The position numbers and the translations under genes were made by a program. Below, one piece after another: positions 32,263 to 43,002 of a DNA stretch of 64,000 bases (its first letter is position 1; each line of letters begins with the position of its first letter). The notes beneath the pieces were generated by a model that had not been told where the DNA came from, did no database searches, and was given only the letters and a program-made list of their open reading frames with translations. The stretch is from Flavipsychrobacter sp. (GTDB lineage: Bacteria > Bacteroidota > Bacteroidia > Chitinophagales > Chitinophagaceae): assembly GCA_016786565.1 (NCBI GenBank), contig JAEUVY010000018.1, positions 1 to 64,000 of the forward strand, given 5' to 3'.

Positions 32263-35200
32263 TTATGGCTTGAACACCAGTCGCACCAACTGCGTACTGC
32301 CGTCATCGCCCTTGAATCGCATCATATAGACTCCGGCAGCCATATCGGAAGGCAGAACGATATTCGCGTGATTTGCACTGATATCGTATTTACCTACTTC
32401 TTTGCCATCGATAGTATAGATAGTGGCTACACCATGTATACCTGACTCAACAGAAAGTGAACCTTGAGTTGGGTTAGGGAATACTGAGAAACTGAATGCA
32501 CCGTTTGACACCACAGGTGTACCTGGCTTAGACACGCCGCTAAATACAGTTACATTATGTACCTCATAGTCAACGCCACAGTCTCCGTAGTAGAATAACG
32601 TTATGATCGCATTTCCTGCAGACACACCGGTTACTACTCCTGAAGAAGAAACCGAAGCAACTTCGTAATTAGAAGAAGTCCATGAACCTCCCGTTACTCC
32701 CGCAGTCAAAACAATGGTATCACCAACTATTACACTCTCCGGTCCTGATATCTCACCACCAACCGCAGCGCAAGCGCCGAATGAAGGCATACCGCACACC
32801 CAGTTTGATGTACAGCCTTCAAGAGCGAAATTGTTGAGGGATGCATGGTTTTCAGATACAGCTGCAAACGCGGTTGAATTGCCCGGATTGCTACCCTGAA
32901 CGATACCCTGATCGAACTTGTGATAAACCATCAGACCGGTTTCAGTACCAGACAGCGGAGTATGCATGTTTGCAACGATCTCCTCAGCAGTACGAGCCAC
33001 ATTCCACAGACGAACCTCATCGATACGGCCTTTGAAATAGTTATCGGCAACGAACTGTGATTTACCTATCCAGTTATTGATAGTTGCACCCAACATAGAT
33101 GGGTTGTACCCAAATGAAGGCGAAGTTGCTACTACCTCTCCGTTCACATAGATCTTGGCAGTATCTCCATTGATGGTCACTGCTATGTGTGTCCATGCAT
33201 ATGTTGGGATGGTTGCAGATGGCGCATCAAGAACGTGCTCGCCAGCGCCTATGTTCATCGCAAACCTGAGGTACCCAGAACAGAATGCTGATGACGACAG
33301 GAATATAGTTTGTGAAGGACCGTTGCCGAAATCGAAGATTCGCTCCCAGCACTGGTGTTCTTTAACATATATCCATGACTCATAAGTAAACTGAGTTGCA
33401 GAAGACACATCCTGAGCAAAAGAGATGTAGTCGTTAGAACCATCGAACTCGAGACCCGCAGGTGAACCAATAGACACAACGTGCGTTGTATAACCAGGGC
33501 AAGAACCTGACATATAGTAAGTGATCACTGAAGTTCCGACACCTGCGCCTGTAACCAGGCCGGTAGTATCAATCGTGGCAACCGAAGTGTTAGAACTGCT
33601 CCAGATACCACCTGATACCGTGCTGCTGAGTCCGAATACATCGCCAACGAGTGCTGAGTGGAGACCGGAAATAGTTCCGGCAGTCGCAGGGCCGTTTACT
33701 GTTACAGTTTTTACTACGAAGCAACCCGAAGTACGTGCATATGTGATAGAAGCAACACCCGCATTAACACCACTTACAAGACCTGTAGATGTTACAGATG
33801 CAACACTTGGGTTAGAGCTGCTCCATGTACCACCGGCAAGGCTGTTGGTCATAGAGATGTTGCTACCAACACATACCGAAGAAGCACCGCTGATGGCAGG
33901 AAGTGTCGGATAGTAGGTCACAGTTACCGGTGTTGGCGTACTGTTACAACCGTTCACTGTAGCTATCACTGAATAAGTACGTGTCAGCGGAGTAGTACCG
34001 GTTGTTGTGAAGTAGGAGTAAACCGAGTCATTGTCAGTACCTGTTGTGTATGCACTTGACATAGCTGCATCATTGAACAGACCTGTTACAGGAGTCCATG
34101 TTGTGGTTCCCGGCATGGTGTAGTTTATTATAATTCCCCATGAAGTGAACGCACCATAATCAGCACCGGCAAGGTCTGCACCACTCAGCGTCCATGACCC
34201 GTTTGGCGTGCTGTAGAGCGAAGTCAGATTCGATACATTTGACGTAAAGCCTGAAGGCCCGACACCAACTACACCATCTGGAATGAATGTACCTGTGAAC
34301 GGCGCCCCACCTGCAGATATAGGTGTTGTTGCATCTGAACTGAACACCGTATTTACAAAGTCGTTACCACTACCACCTCGGAAGTATGAAAGATTAATTG
34401 TATTTCCGTTTGGTGCAGAAAGATTTACTACCATATCTCCATCATACGTGTGTGTCATATTGAAGGACACAGAAACACCGGTCACTACCGCGCCTGCCGG
34501 AACACCTGAAACAGACAAACTTGTGCTGTTTCCGGCTGAACTAGCATCAGGGAACGGAACGTAGATCGAACCTGAAGACGCTGTAGCAGTGCCACCGGAT
34601 GCTGACCCGGCAGAAAGTAGTGCGTTACTGCCTGAGCAGATAACAGCCGACGAAGGTGTAACAGCAGGAGCTGCAGGCAGGCTATAAACCGTAAACGTAC
34701 GAGTAGTTGCGCATCCGGTTGTTGTAACACGGTAAGTAATAGTAGTGGTTCCAAGGCTGAGACCACCAGCAACACCAGACGTAGAACCAACTGTTCCTAC
34801 TGAAGGGTTGCTGCTGCTCCATGTACCACCTGTTCCACTTGTAAGCGTTGTTGTTGTACCCAGACAAAGAGAAGAAGCACCAGCAATTGCAGCAGGTAGC
34901 GCCTTAACAGTGAATGCTGTAGTCCTGTAACATCCGGAATTAACAAGATATGTAATATTTACAGCACCTGCACTTACACCTGTAACAACACCGGACCCTG
35001 CATCTACAGTTGCCCTTGCAGTATTACTGCTTGTCCATGTTCCACCGCCTACTTCGTGTGCAAGCGTTGTGGTTTCGCCCACACATACATTGGTTGTACC
35101 CGTAATAGACACAGGAACGGGGTTAACCGAAACGGTAGTGATACTGAGACAACCTGTACCGATGCGGTACGAAATATTGGCGGTTCCTGTTGCAACACCG

Positions 35201-38200
35201 GTTACAACACCGGTAGATGAATTAACATTAGCTTTTGAGGTTGCGCTACTGCTCCAGGTTCCACCTGACATACTATTGGTGAGCGCCAATGTCTGACCTA
35301 CACACACAATGTCACCACCCGTATTCGCAGGAAGCGAACCGTTGACGGTTATATTGAAAGTGCGGCTGCAACCGAAGGCATTGGTATAACTGATGGTAGT
35401 TGACCCAACGGCAACGCCATAAACTGAACCCGTTGTTGAAGATGCAGAACCCACAACAGCAATTGATGTGTTAGCACTGCTCCATGTCTGACCCGCGGTA
35501 GCAGAAGTAAGTGTACCGCTATTACCAACACATATGAATGAAGGACCTGAAATTGTTGCAGGCAACACGTTCACCGTGTAGCTCAGCGTGCGGCGACAGC
35601 CGGTGGTTGGCAATGTATAACTGATCGTAGAGTTACCTGCACTCAATGCATTCACCACGCCGGTGAAGGTATCAATTACAGCAGCAGAAGTGTTACTGCT
35701 GGTCCAGCGACCGCCGGTTGTAGTACTGCTAAGCGTATCTATGCTACCAACACAGGTAGTGGCGCCACCCATTATTACATCCGGCGCAGGATTAACAGTT
35801 ATAGTCCGCGATACGAAGCAACCGGTTGAAGCAGTATAAGTGATATTGGTAGAACCACCGCCTGTACCGGTAACAACACCGGTTGTAGGCGCAACTGTGG
35901 CAACAGCCGAATCGCCTATAGACCATGTGCCGCTACCACCTGTTACACTTGTAAGTGTAGTAACACCAAACTGGCACAATACGGCTGTACCAGTGATAGC
36001 CGGCGGCAGATTATTTACATTAACAGTAATTGTTTTATAACAACCTGAACTTAGCGTGTAAGTGATAACCACTGTTCCGTTAGTGATACCTGTTACCACA
36101 CCCGAACTGGCATCAACTGTGGCACGGGCGGTATTGCCGCTGCTCCATGATCCGCCTGACACAGGGTGACTCAATGTTGTTGTGTATCCCACACATGCAC
36201 TTGTTGAACCGGTGATAGCTGGCAATGAAGCATTGACAGTTACCTGTTTTACCGTATAGCAAGTAGGAGATGTCCGGTATGAGATCCTTGCGGTACCCGC
36301 TGCAACAGCATTCGCGATACCAGTACCGGAACCAATAGATGCAATAGTCGCCGCACTTGATGACCAGGTACCACCTGTTGATGTGGTGGTCATAGCTGTG
36401 GAGCTACCCACACAAAGCGCAGTATCGCCGATAATTGCAGATGGCGCGGCACTCACATTAACCGTAGCCATACGTGAACATCCGAGCGCAGTGTAACTAA
36501 CTACCGCAGTACCAACGCTAACACCGGTCACAATAGTAGAGTTGGCTGTTGCTGCTGTGCCTGTAACCGCCACACCAGCGTCCGAACTGCTCCAGGTACC
36601 ACCTGTAGTAGATGAACTTAAAGTAGTCACGCTTCCAACACACACGTTAGTGGTTCCGGTTATAACTGCAGGGGTTGTTCCGACAGTAAATACCGTTGTA
36701 CGACGACAGCCTGTTGACAAAGTATAAGAAATAGTTGTGGTACCCGCTGAAACGCCTGTAACCACACCCGACATCGAACCAATAGTAGCCCTTGTAGGCA
36801 GACTGCTTGTCCAAGAGCCGCCTGAAGGATAACCGACAAGGGTAACACCGCTGGCAACACATGTAGCGGTAGAACCGGTAACAGAATCCGGACGAGGGTT
36901 CACGGTTACCGTGCGGGTTCCGTAACAACCCGAAGTAAGGTAACTGATTAAAGTTGTACCTGCATCAACACCGGTCACAACACCTGATGTGGCATTGATA
37001 GTCGCCTTGGTCAGATCACTGCTACTCCAAACGCCACCTGCAGGACTGCTGGTAAGGTTGGTTGTGCTGGCAGCACAAACTGTTGCAGTACCATTGATTA
37101 CCGGAAGACTGCGAACGGTGAAAGTGGCGGTTTTGAAACAGCCGCCTGAAACTGAATACGTGATTGTAATTGTTCCACCGGTAATGCCGGTAACAACACC
37201 TGTGAAGGTATCAACGGTAGCCACAGCAGTATTACTGCTCGACCATGTTCCGCCAGACACCGGGTGGCCCAATGTACGGGTACTACCCACACAGACGTTG
37301 AGTGAGCCTGTAATGGATGCAAGTGCGCTGCTCACAGTTACACCTGTAACGGCCTGGCAACCCACGCCCGGCAACTTATAAGTGATATTGGCAGTACCTG
37401 TTGCAACCGGAGTCACGATACCGGTAGTTGCACCCACGGTTGCTTTTGCTGTGTTACTGCTGCTCCATGTTCCTCCTGCGGTCGCATTAGAGAGCAACGA
37501 TGTGCTTCCCATACAAATAGTGGTAGCACCTGTGTTAGCACCCGGCACATTGTTTACCGTAACAACTCCGGATGCCGCACATCCGCTGCCATTTACATAG
37601 CTAACTGTTGATGTACCCGCAGAAATCGCAGTGAACGCCCCGGTTGAAGCCGAAATGGTACCCACTGATGGATCGGACGAACTCCATGTGCCGCCACCCG
37701 GAGACGACGTGAGCGCTGTTGTCCCTCCTACACATGCTGTAAGAGTTCCGGTGATGGTAGCCGGTGCAGAATTGATAGTAACCGACTTGATAGAACGGCA
37801 ACCCGATGGAAGAATGTAGGTAATATTTGTTGCACCTGCACTCACCGCAGTCAAAATACCGGTCGAAGAATTTATCGTGGCTGCGCTCGTATTACTACTG
37901 CTCCACGTTCCGCCCGATGGCGAACAAGAGAATGACGAATCTATCACACCAGGGCAAATGAATGAATTACCCGAAATAGCACTCGGTGCTTCATTTACAG
38001 AAATAACCTTGGTTGTGAAACATGAACCAGTGCTTGTATATGTAATAGTAGCTGTGCCTATTGTGTTCCCCGACACAACACCTGTGTTTGTGTCAACAGA
38101 GGCGACGGACGGATCGCTGCTTGTCCACGTACCGCTTCCTCCCACAACACCTGTGTAAGTTGTAAATGAGCCTACACATACTGTATTGCTACCAGTGATA

Positions 38201-41200
38201 GGCGACGGAGCAACGACTACATTCATCGTAATTGTCCTGAAACATCCGCTGCTAACAGTGTAAGTAACAACACATCCGCCAAGAGTAATACCAGTAACAA
38301 CGCCTGTTCCTGCATCAACCGTTGCTTTTGTAGTGTCTTCACTTGACCATACCCCCCCAGACACAGGATGACCGAGGTCTGAAGTATTTCCCTGACAAAC
38401 AGTAGAACTTCCGGTAATAGGTGCAGGCACCGTATTAACCGTGAGGTGTGTTGTCGCATAACAATGAGAAGACATTACATAATATATGTTTGCTGTACCC
38501 GGAGCAATCGCATAAACATGACCGGTTGCAGAACCAACGATCGCAACATGCAGATTGTTGCTCGACCAATATCCACCGGAAGTTGGATTTGTGAGATCAG
38601 ACCATCCTCCATCGCATATCAGATCATCTCCGACGTTCGGAGTAACAGCAGCATTTACCGTCACTTGTTCCGCCCTGACACAACCACTTACACCGTGTGT
38701 ATAACTTATTAGTACAACACCGGTACCCACCCCCGTAACTACACCACCTGCAGAAACGGTCGCAATAGATGCATTGGCACTGGACCATGTACCACCCGTT
38801 GTTGTTGTCTCCAGCTCAGACGAGTTACCTACACAAAGTGTATGATCTCCTGTGAAGGGTGGCGAGGTATTACCAACCGAAACTGTAATAGTACTGTAAC
38901 AACCGGCTGCTGTAGTATAAGAAATGATAGCTGTACCACCGATAACTGCCGTAACGAGACCCGTTGAAGCATCAACTGTTGCAACCGATGAGTTAGAAGT
39001 GCTCCAGGTTCCGCCGGAAGGCGTAGCTGAGAAAGTCATAGTATCGTAGGCGCACATAGCTGTTGCGCCAGTGATAGCCGAAGGCGTTTCGTTTACCGTC
39101 TGAACGCGGTGCACAAAACATCCGTAATATGCAAAAGTGATCGTTGTAGTTCCCGGAGCAACACCAGTAACGGCACCCGAACCGGAATTGATAGTTGCAA
39201 TTGTAGTGTCGCTACTTGTCCACGATGCACTTGAAGCGATCATGCTGGACAGAGATCCCGTCTGCCCTACACATATCGGATTGGGGCCTGATATTGCCGG
39301 TGGCATCAGGTTAGACTGTACCAAATAGGTTGTAAAGCAACCCGGAACCAAAGTATAAGTAATATGAGTATTACCAACAGACACAGCTGTAACCACCCCA
39401 GTTGAAGTCACAGTAGCTATGGTTGGATCAGCACTGCTCCAAGTACCCCCGCCCATAGGATGGGTAAACTGGCGAGATCCGCCACCGATACATAGATAAA
39501 TGTAGCCACTGATCGCCGGTACCGTTGTGTTTACTGTTACAGTCGCGACCTTGGTACAGCCTGATGAAACAGTATAAGTGATGTTTGCAGTTCCACCGGC
39601 AACGCCCGTCACAACACCTGTAGTAGAGTGAACGGTAGCAATTGATGTGTTGCTGCTTGACCATGTTCCGCCCCCAACTGCATGACTGAGTGGAGAAGAT
39701 GTACCAACGCAAAGATTCAACTGCCCGATAACGGTATCCATTGCAGGGTTAACCGTAACCTGTGTCACCGCTATACATCCGTGAGCGATAACCGAATATG
39801 TGATATTTGCCGTACCAACAGTGATGCCGGAAACAACCCCTGTGCTCGTATTCACTGTGGCATTGGAATTGCTGCTGCTCCAGGTTCCTCCCGGCTCAGC
39901 ATTACTCAAGGTCACCGTTTCGCCTATGCACACAAGCGGATCGCCCGTGTTCGGACCGGTGCTTACTGTCACAACGGTAGTTGCAGCGCAACCATTAGAA
40001 TGCGTGTAGCTGATAGTTGCTGTTCCTGTATTTACACCATAAACAACACCGGTACTTGCATTCACAGTTGCAACTGCGGTATTGGCGCTTGACCACGTGT
40101 GACCACTTGGAGTTGAAGAAAGTGTACGTGTCTGGTTGTAACAAATTATCTGATTTCCTGTAATAGCTGTTGGCATCACTCCTACTGTTACTGTAGCAGA
40201 CCTGAAACAGCCACCCTGTGTATAAGTAATATTGGCAGTACCTAATATATGGCCTGACACAACCCCCAAAGATGAGACAGACGCAGTTGCAGGCGTACTG
40301 CTGGTCCACACACCACCTGAGGGACTTGACGAAAGTGTGGAAGTGCTACCCTGACAAACCAGCAGAGATCCGCTGAAGACTGCCGGACGTGGATTTACCG
40401 TGAATTCACGGGTCACCTGACATCCGGTTGCTGTGATCCTGTAGGTAACAAGTGTGGTTCCTGCAGACAGACCGGTTATAGCACCGGTTGAAGAGTTAAT
40501 GGTGCCAACAGATGTATTACTGCTGCTCCATGTGCCACCTCCTGTAGAGTTAGTTAAAGTTGTAGAAGAAGCCTCACATACTGATGCAGCACCACCGATG
40601 GTATTCGGAAGCGGATTCACAGTAACAACTGTGGTCTTAAAACATCCTGAAGTTATTAAGTAGGTCACAACCGAAGTGCCGGCAGTAACACCGGTGATCA
40701 CACCAGTAGATCCTACCACGGAAACGTTACCATTGCTGCTCGACCATGTTCCGCCTGAAACTGCGTTTGACAGTGTAGTCGTTAATCCCACACACACTGA
40801 TGCTGTTCCGGTGTTATTGGCCAGTGCGGCATTTATAGTCACTTGCGTAATGCTGCGACATGACGCAGGAGAAGTAGTAGTATATGTAATATTTGCATTT
40901 CCCACAGATACTGGTGTCACTACACCGGTTCCGCTATTCACATTTGCAATTCCGGTAGCACCAGATGTCCATGCCCCACCACTTGTAGCATTGGCAAGAG
41001 TTGTCGTTTGCCCCATACACACTAGTGCAGCACCTGTATTGGGTGTCATTGCACCGGTTACGGTTACCGTCACCACCCTTGAGCAGCCTGAAGCGTTGGT
41101 ATAACTAATAGCGGCTGTTCCGGCAGAGACACCGGTAACAGTACCATTGTTGACATCTGCAGTCACAACTGTGGCAACAGAAGGATTTGAACTTGACCAG

Positions 41201-42012
41201 GTCTGACCAGCTGTTGCCGAATTTAAAGTTGTTGTGCTTCCCTGACAAACAGTGGTAGTACCTGTAACGTTGGCCGGAGTGTTCACCACACTTACCGCAG
41301 TAAGAATGCGACATCCGTTTGTGGCAGTGTAACTAACATTCGTTGTACCTCCCGTTGCACCGGTAAAGACACCCGAAGAACTACCTATCGTACCCACTGC
41401 GATATTGCTGCTGGCCCATGTACCGCCAGAAGGTGCACCGATGTATGTCTGAGAGGCTCCCGCACATGTTGTTGTCGGTATCACCGTCACCGTTGGGATA
41501 GCATTGATTGTCTGAACCGATTCAACATAACAATCTAACGTACCATTACGGTAAGAGACGATTGTTGTGCCGGCCGTCAGACCTGCAAGGTTGCCACCGG
41601 TGTTGATAGTACCCACCGCCATATTACTGCTTGACCAGTTGTTTCCGCTGGTCGGAACTGCAGTATAAGTGGTAAAACTTCCCACACAGGTTGGAGCGGT
41701 ACCCACAGAAACACCCATATTTAACGCCGTGCCAACCACCGTAACAGTTGTGGTGAATACGGTGCTGGGAGGAATATTATAACTGATAGCCGCAGTACCC
41801 GCAGCTACGCCGGTCACCACACCAGTCGTCGGGTCAATCGTTGCCTTCGAAACATCACCACTGCTCCAGGTTCCCCCGGTAGTGTTGATCGTCAGCGTGG
41901 TTCGGGAACCTCCCAAACAGACTCTGAGGTGTCCGCTGATCGTTTGGGCCGTTGCTGAACCAGCGGAGCCAAGTAGCATGAGCGCGGCAAATAAGTACTG
42001 CAGTTTTCTCAT
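32263..42012 (-). CDS. Giant T9SS-exported adhesin-like protein with 36 Ig-like repeats
   Basis: A 3249-residue surface protein. A signal peptide (1-22) is followed by 33 BIG2-like Ig domains of about 74 residues (about 24-2450). Each has a VCVG-type Cys near its start, a GGTWSSSNTSVATV-type strand pair, a TGVVTGVSAGT turn and a GC near its end, so a disulfide per domain is likely. A proprotein-convertase P-domain-like module follows (about 2480-2635, TYDGDMVVNLSAPNG), then two more Ig repeats, a LamG/concanavalin-like domain (about 2850-3025, LEFDGSNDYISF to GRIDEVRLWN), one last Ig repeat, and a type A T9SS sorting domain (about 3170-3249, FSVFPNPTQGSL). It is probably secreted by type IX and attached at the surface for adhesion; the ligand is unknown. 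Confidence 0.9.
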   Translation of the reverse strand: MRKLQYLFAALMLLGSAGSATAQTISGHLRVCLGGSRTTLTINTTGGTWSSGDVSKATIDPTTGVVTGVAAGTAAISYNIPPSTVFTTTVTVVGTALNMGVSVGTAPTCVGSFTTYTAVPTSGNNWSSSNMAVGTINTGGNLAGLTAGTTIVSYRNGTLDCYVESVQTINAIPTVTVIPTTTCAGASQTYIGAPSGGTWASSNIAVGTIGSSSGVFTGATGGTTNVSYTATNGCRILTAVSVVNTPANVTGTTTVCQGSTTTLNSATAGQTWSSSNPSVATVVTADVNNGTVTGVSAGTAAISYTNASGCSRVVTVTVTGAMTPNTGAALVCMGQTTTLANATSGGAWTSGATGIANVNSGTGVVTPVSVGNANITYTTTSPASCRSITQVTINAALANNTGTASVCVGLTTTLSNAVSGGTWSSSNGNVSVVGSTGVITGVTAGTSVVTYLITSGCFKTTVVTVNPLPNTIGGAASVCEASSTTLTNSTGGGTWSSSNTSVGTINSSTGAITGLSAGTTLVTYRITATGCQVTREFTVNPRPAVFSGSLLVCQGSTSTLSSSPSGGVWTSSTPATASVSSLGVVSGHILGTANITYTQGGCFRSATVTVGVMPTAITGNQIICYNQTRTLSSTPSGHTWSSANTAVATVNASTGVVYGVNTGTATISYTHSNGCAATTVVTVSTGPNTGDPLVCIGETVTLSNAEPGGTWSSSNSNATVNTSTGVVSGITVGTANITYSVIAHGCIAVTQVTVNPAMDTVIGQLNLCVGTSSPLSHAVGGGTWSSSNTSIATVHSTTGVVTGVAGGTANITYTVSSGCTKVATVTVNTTVPAISGYIYLCIGGGSRQFTHPMGGGTWSSADPTIATVTSTGVVTAVSVGNTHITYTLVPGCFTTYLVQSNLMPPAISGPNPICVGQTGSLSSMIASSASWTSSDTTIATINSGSGAVTGVAPGTTTITFAYYGCFVHRVQTVNETPSAITGATAMCAYDTMTFSATPSGGTWSTSNSSVATVDASTGLVTAVIGGTAIISYTTAAGCYSTITVSVGNTSPPFTGDHTLCVGNSSELETTTTGGTWSSANASIATVSAGGVVTGVGTGVVLISYTHGVSGCVRAEQVTVNAAVTPNVGDDLICDGGWSDLTNPTSGGYWSSNNLHVAIVGSATGHVYAIAPGTANIYYVMSSHCYATTHLTVNTVPAPITGSSTVCQGNTSDLGHPVSGGVWSSEDTTKATVDAGTGVVTGITLGGCVVTYTVSSGCFRTITMNVVVAPSPITGSNTVCVGSFTTYTGVVGGSGTWTSSDPSVASVDTNTGVVSGNTIGTATITYTSTGSCFTTKVISVNEAPSAISGNSFICPGVIDSSFSCSPSGGTWSSSNTSAATINSSTGILTAVSAGATNITYILPSGCRSIKSVTINSAPATITGTLTACVGGTTALTSSPGGGTWSSSDPSVGTISASTGAFTAISAGTSTVSYVNGSGCAASGVVTVNNVPGANTGATTICMGSTSLLSNATAGGTWSSSNTAKATVGATTGIVTPVATGTANITYKLPGVGCQAVTGVTVSSALASITGSLNVCVGSTRTLGHPVSGGTWSSSNTAVATVDTFTGVVTGITGGTITITYSVSGGCFKTATFTVRSLPVINGTATVCAASTTNLTSSPAGGVWSSSDLTKATINATSGVVTGVDAGTTLISYLTSGCYGTRTVTVNPRPDSVTGSTATCVASGVTLVGYPSGGSWTSSLPTRATIGSMSGVVTGVSAGTTTISYTLSTGCRRTTVFTVGTTPAVITGTTNVCVGSVTTLSSSTTGGTWSSSDAGVAVTGTAATANSTIVTGVSVGTAVVSYTALGCSRMATVNVSAAPSAIIGDTALCVGSSTAMTTTSTGGTWSSSAATIASIGSGTGIANAVAAGTARISYRTSPTCYTVKQVTVNASLPAITGSTSACVGYTTTLSHPVSGGSWSSGNTARATVDASSGVVTGITNGTVVITYTLSSGCYKTITVNVNNLPPAITGTAVLCQFGVTTLTSVTGGSGTWSIGDSAVATVAPTTGVVTGTGGGSTNITYTASTGCFVSRTITVNPAPDVIMGGATTCVGSIDTLSSTTTGGRWTSSNTSAAVIDTFTGVVNALSAGNSTISYTLPTTGCRRTLSYTVNVLPATISGPSFICVGNSGTLTSATAGQTWSSANTSIAVVGSASSTTGSVYGVAVGSTTISYTNAFGCSRTFNITVNGSLPANTGGDIVCVGQTLALTNSMSGGTWSSSATSKANVNSSTGVVTGVATGTANISYRIGTGCLSITTVSVNPVPVSITGTTNVCVGETTTLAHEVGGGTWTSSNTARATVDAGSGVVTGVSAGAVNITYLVNSGCYRTTAFTVKALPAAIAGASSLCLGTTTTLTSGTGGTWSSSNPSVGTVGSTSGVAGGLSLGTTTITYRVTTTGCATTRTFTVYSLPAAPAVTPSSAVICSGSNALLSAGSASGGTATASSGSIYVPFPDASSAGNSTSLSVSGVPAGAVVTGVSVSFNMTHTYDGDMVVNLSAPNGNTINLSYFRGGSGNDFVNTVFSSDATTPISAGGAPFTGTFIPDGVVGVGPSGFTSNVSNLTSLYSTPNGSWTLSGADLAGADYGAFTSWGIIINYTMPGTTTWTPVTGLFNDAAMSSAYTTGTDNDSVYSYFTTTGTTPLTRTYSVIATVNGCNSTPTPVTVTYYPTLPAISGASSVCVGSNISMTNSLAGGTWSSSNPSVASVTSTGLVSGVNAGVASITYARTSGCFVVKTVTVNGPATAGTISGLHSALVGDVFGLSSTVSGGIWSSSNTSVATIDTTGLVTGAGVGTSVITYYMSGSCPGYTTHVVSIGSPAGLEFDGSNDYISFAQDVSSATQFTYESWIYVKEHQCWERIFDFGNGPSQTIFLSSSAFCSGYLRFAMNIGAGEHVLDAPSATIPTYAWTHIAVTINGDTAKIYVNGEVVATSPSFGYNPSMLGATINNWIGKSQFVADNYFKGRIDEVRLWNVARTAEEIVANMHTPLSGTETGLMVYHKFDQGIVQGSNPGNSTAFAAVSENHASLNNFALEGCTSNWVCGMPSFGACAAVGGEISGPESVIVGDTIVLTAGVTGGSWTSSNYEVASVSSSGVVTGVSAGNAIITLFYYGDCGVDYEVHNVTVFSGVSKPGTPVVSNGAFSFSVFPNPTQGSLSVESGIHGVATIYTIDGKEVGKYDISANHANIVLPSDMAAGVYMMRFKGDDGSTQLVRLVFKP
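32660..41900 (-). repeat. Array of about 36 tandem 220-bp Ig-domain coding repeats
   Basis: The repeat unit is about 74 codons. I count 36 copies of the GGTWSS-like core, 33 contiguous from the N-terminus, two after the P-domain-like module and one after the LamG-like module. DNA identity between units is modest, which points to old duplications followed by divergence rather than a recent expansion. Confidence 0.8.
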
Positions 42013-42760
42013 TTCTTTGATTTTACTTTAGTGATATTGAAACAATTGTATACAAATTAATATTATCCGCAATGTGCGGATTTTGATAGGTTTGATAGAA
42101 TATTGGTAGTAAGTAGGAGAGTTGTGAGCTACCTGCAAAAAGAGATTTTCACATTCTTTTTGCAAATAGAAATGGACTTCAAAACTAATGCGTTAACTCA
42201 ATCAATCATAGGAAAAAATCACTAAACGAATGTTAATGAATAAAGACATTCCTATAAAACGTACTATATTTTTAGATTTTTATTATAGTTAATTATCACA
42301 ACTTATTCATTTTCTTTAACTTAAAATAATTTTATGAAAATTTATACTATAAAAATACTTAAACAAATATGATCCAATTTACCATTAGACCATATGACAA
42401 CAAAACGACTATTCAACAACTTTTTTTCTTATTCTATACAACCCAATCAAATGTTAAAATTTCGCACTTATTTTATCGCAATTTATGTTAAATTATTTTC
42501 CATATCAAAAACTAAAACTAAACGAGGCTAATAATTTTCCTCTTTTTATTGATAATCAATACTATACAAAACAACAAAAAACAATGTATTAGGCATAGTG
42601 GCAAAATCAAAAAAAGTAAGATTATTCACTATATAACCATTACATACAGCCATAATAGCAACGCTATTATCAACTATCATGTTAACAATCGGGGGAAAGT
42701 CGCCAGGCGAAACACCGGAAGTACAGACGCGATCAACAAACAAATGCCATAGGCAAGACT
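42013..42760. other. AT-rich gap upstream of the giant adhesin gene, no gene seen
   Basis: About 750 bases with very high A+T content between the adhesin start and the tRNA terminator. Short frames exist on both strands but none has convincing protein character. The right end (about 42680-42745) is noticeably richer in G+C. The adhesin promoter should lie near 42030-42060, where a TTAATTTG-like sequence (leftward) is a weak -7 match. Confidence 0.6.
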
Positions 42761-42802
42761 AAAAAGGATAAGGGCAAATACAGCAGTGCCATATTTGCCC
42801 TT
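42761..42802 (-). terminator. Terminator of tRNA-Gln
   Basis: An 11-bp perfect stem (AAGGGCAAATA at 42770-42780 with TATTTGCCCTT at 42792-42802) stands directly after the tRNA. Read leftward it is followed by ATCC and five T. Confidence 0.75.
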
Positions 42803-42807
42803 TTCAA

Positions 42808-42880
42808 GTAGTTCCATCTGGATTCGAACCAGAACAAACAGAACCAAAATCTGTTGTGCTACCGTTACACCATGGAACTA
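42808..42880 (-). tRNA. tRNA-Gln (anticodon TTG)
   Basis: Read leftward, TAGTTCC pairs with GGAACTA as a 7-bp acceptor stem with the U1-A72 pair common in tRNA-Gln. The D-arm contains GGTGTAACGGTAGCAC. The anticodon arm is ACAGA-TTTTGGT-TCTGT with anticodon TTG, and the T-arm is CTGG-TTCGAAT-CCAG. CCA is not encoded. The discriminator base read from this fold is C, which is unusual, so the 3' end may be off by one. Confidence 0.92.
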
Positions 42881-42901
42881 AATGGTATCCGGTTGGGGTT
42901 G

Positions 42902-42932
42902 CAAATGTAGAATTGCTTTCTAAAAAAAACAA
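42902..42932 (-). promoter_or_regulatory. Promoter of tRNA-Gln (TTG-N20-TACATTTG)
   Basis: Read leftward, TTG at 42930-42932 and TACATTTG at 42902-42909 are separated by 20 bases. The tRNA 5' end lies 22 bases downstream. This is one of the clearest Bacteroidota-type promoters in the window. Confidence 0.75.
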
Positions 42933-43002
42933 GATTTTTTTAGGAGCGAACGAATATTTTTTTGAATGTTGATCGACTTATGCTCTGTGTTGGTTCTGAG
43001 GG

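Noticed and set aside
32660-41900. Possible CRISPR-like array because of regular repeats
   Set aside because: The 220-bp period is coding: each unit translates as an Ig-like domain, and unit DNA sequences diverge as expected for proteins, without constant repeats and unique spacers.
42546-42752. Small frames (65 and 67 codons) on both strands of the AT-rich gap
   Set aside because: They overlap each other, lack promoter boxes, and show low-complexity or unremarkable residues; real coding is not supported.
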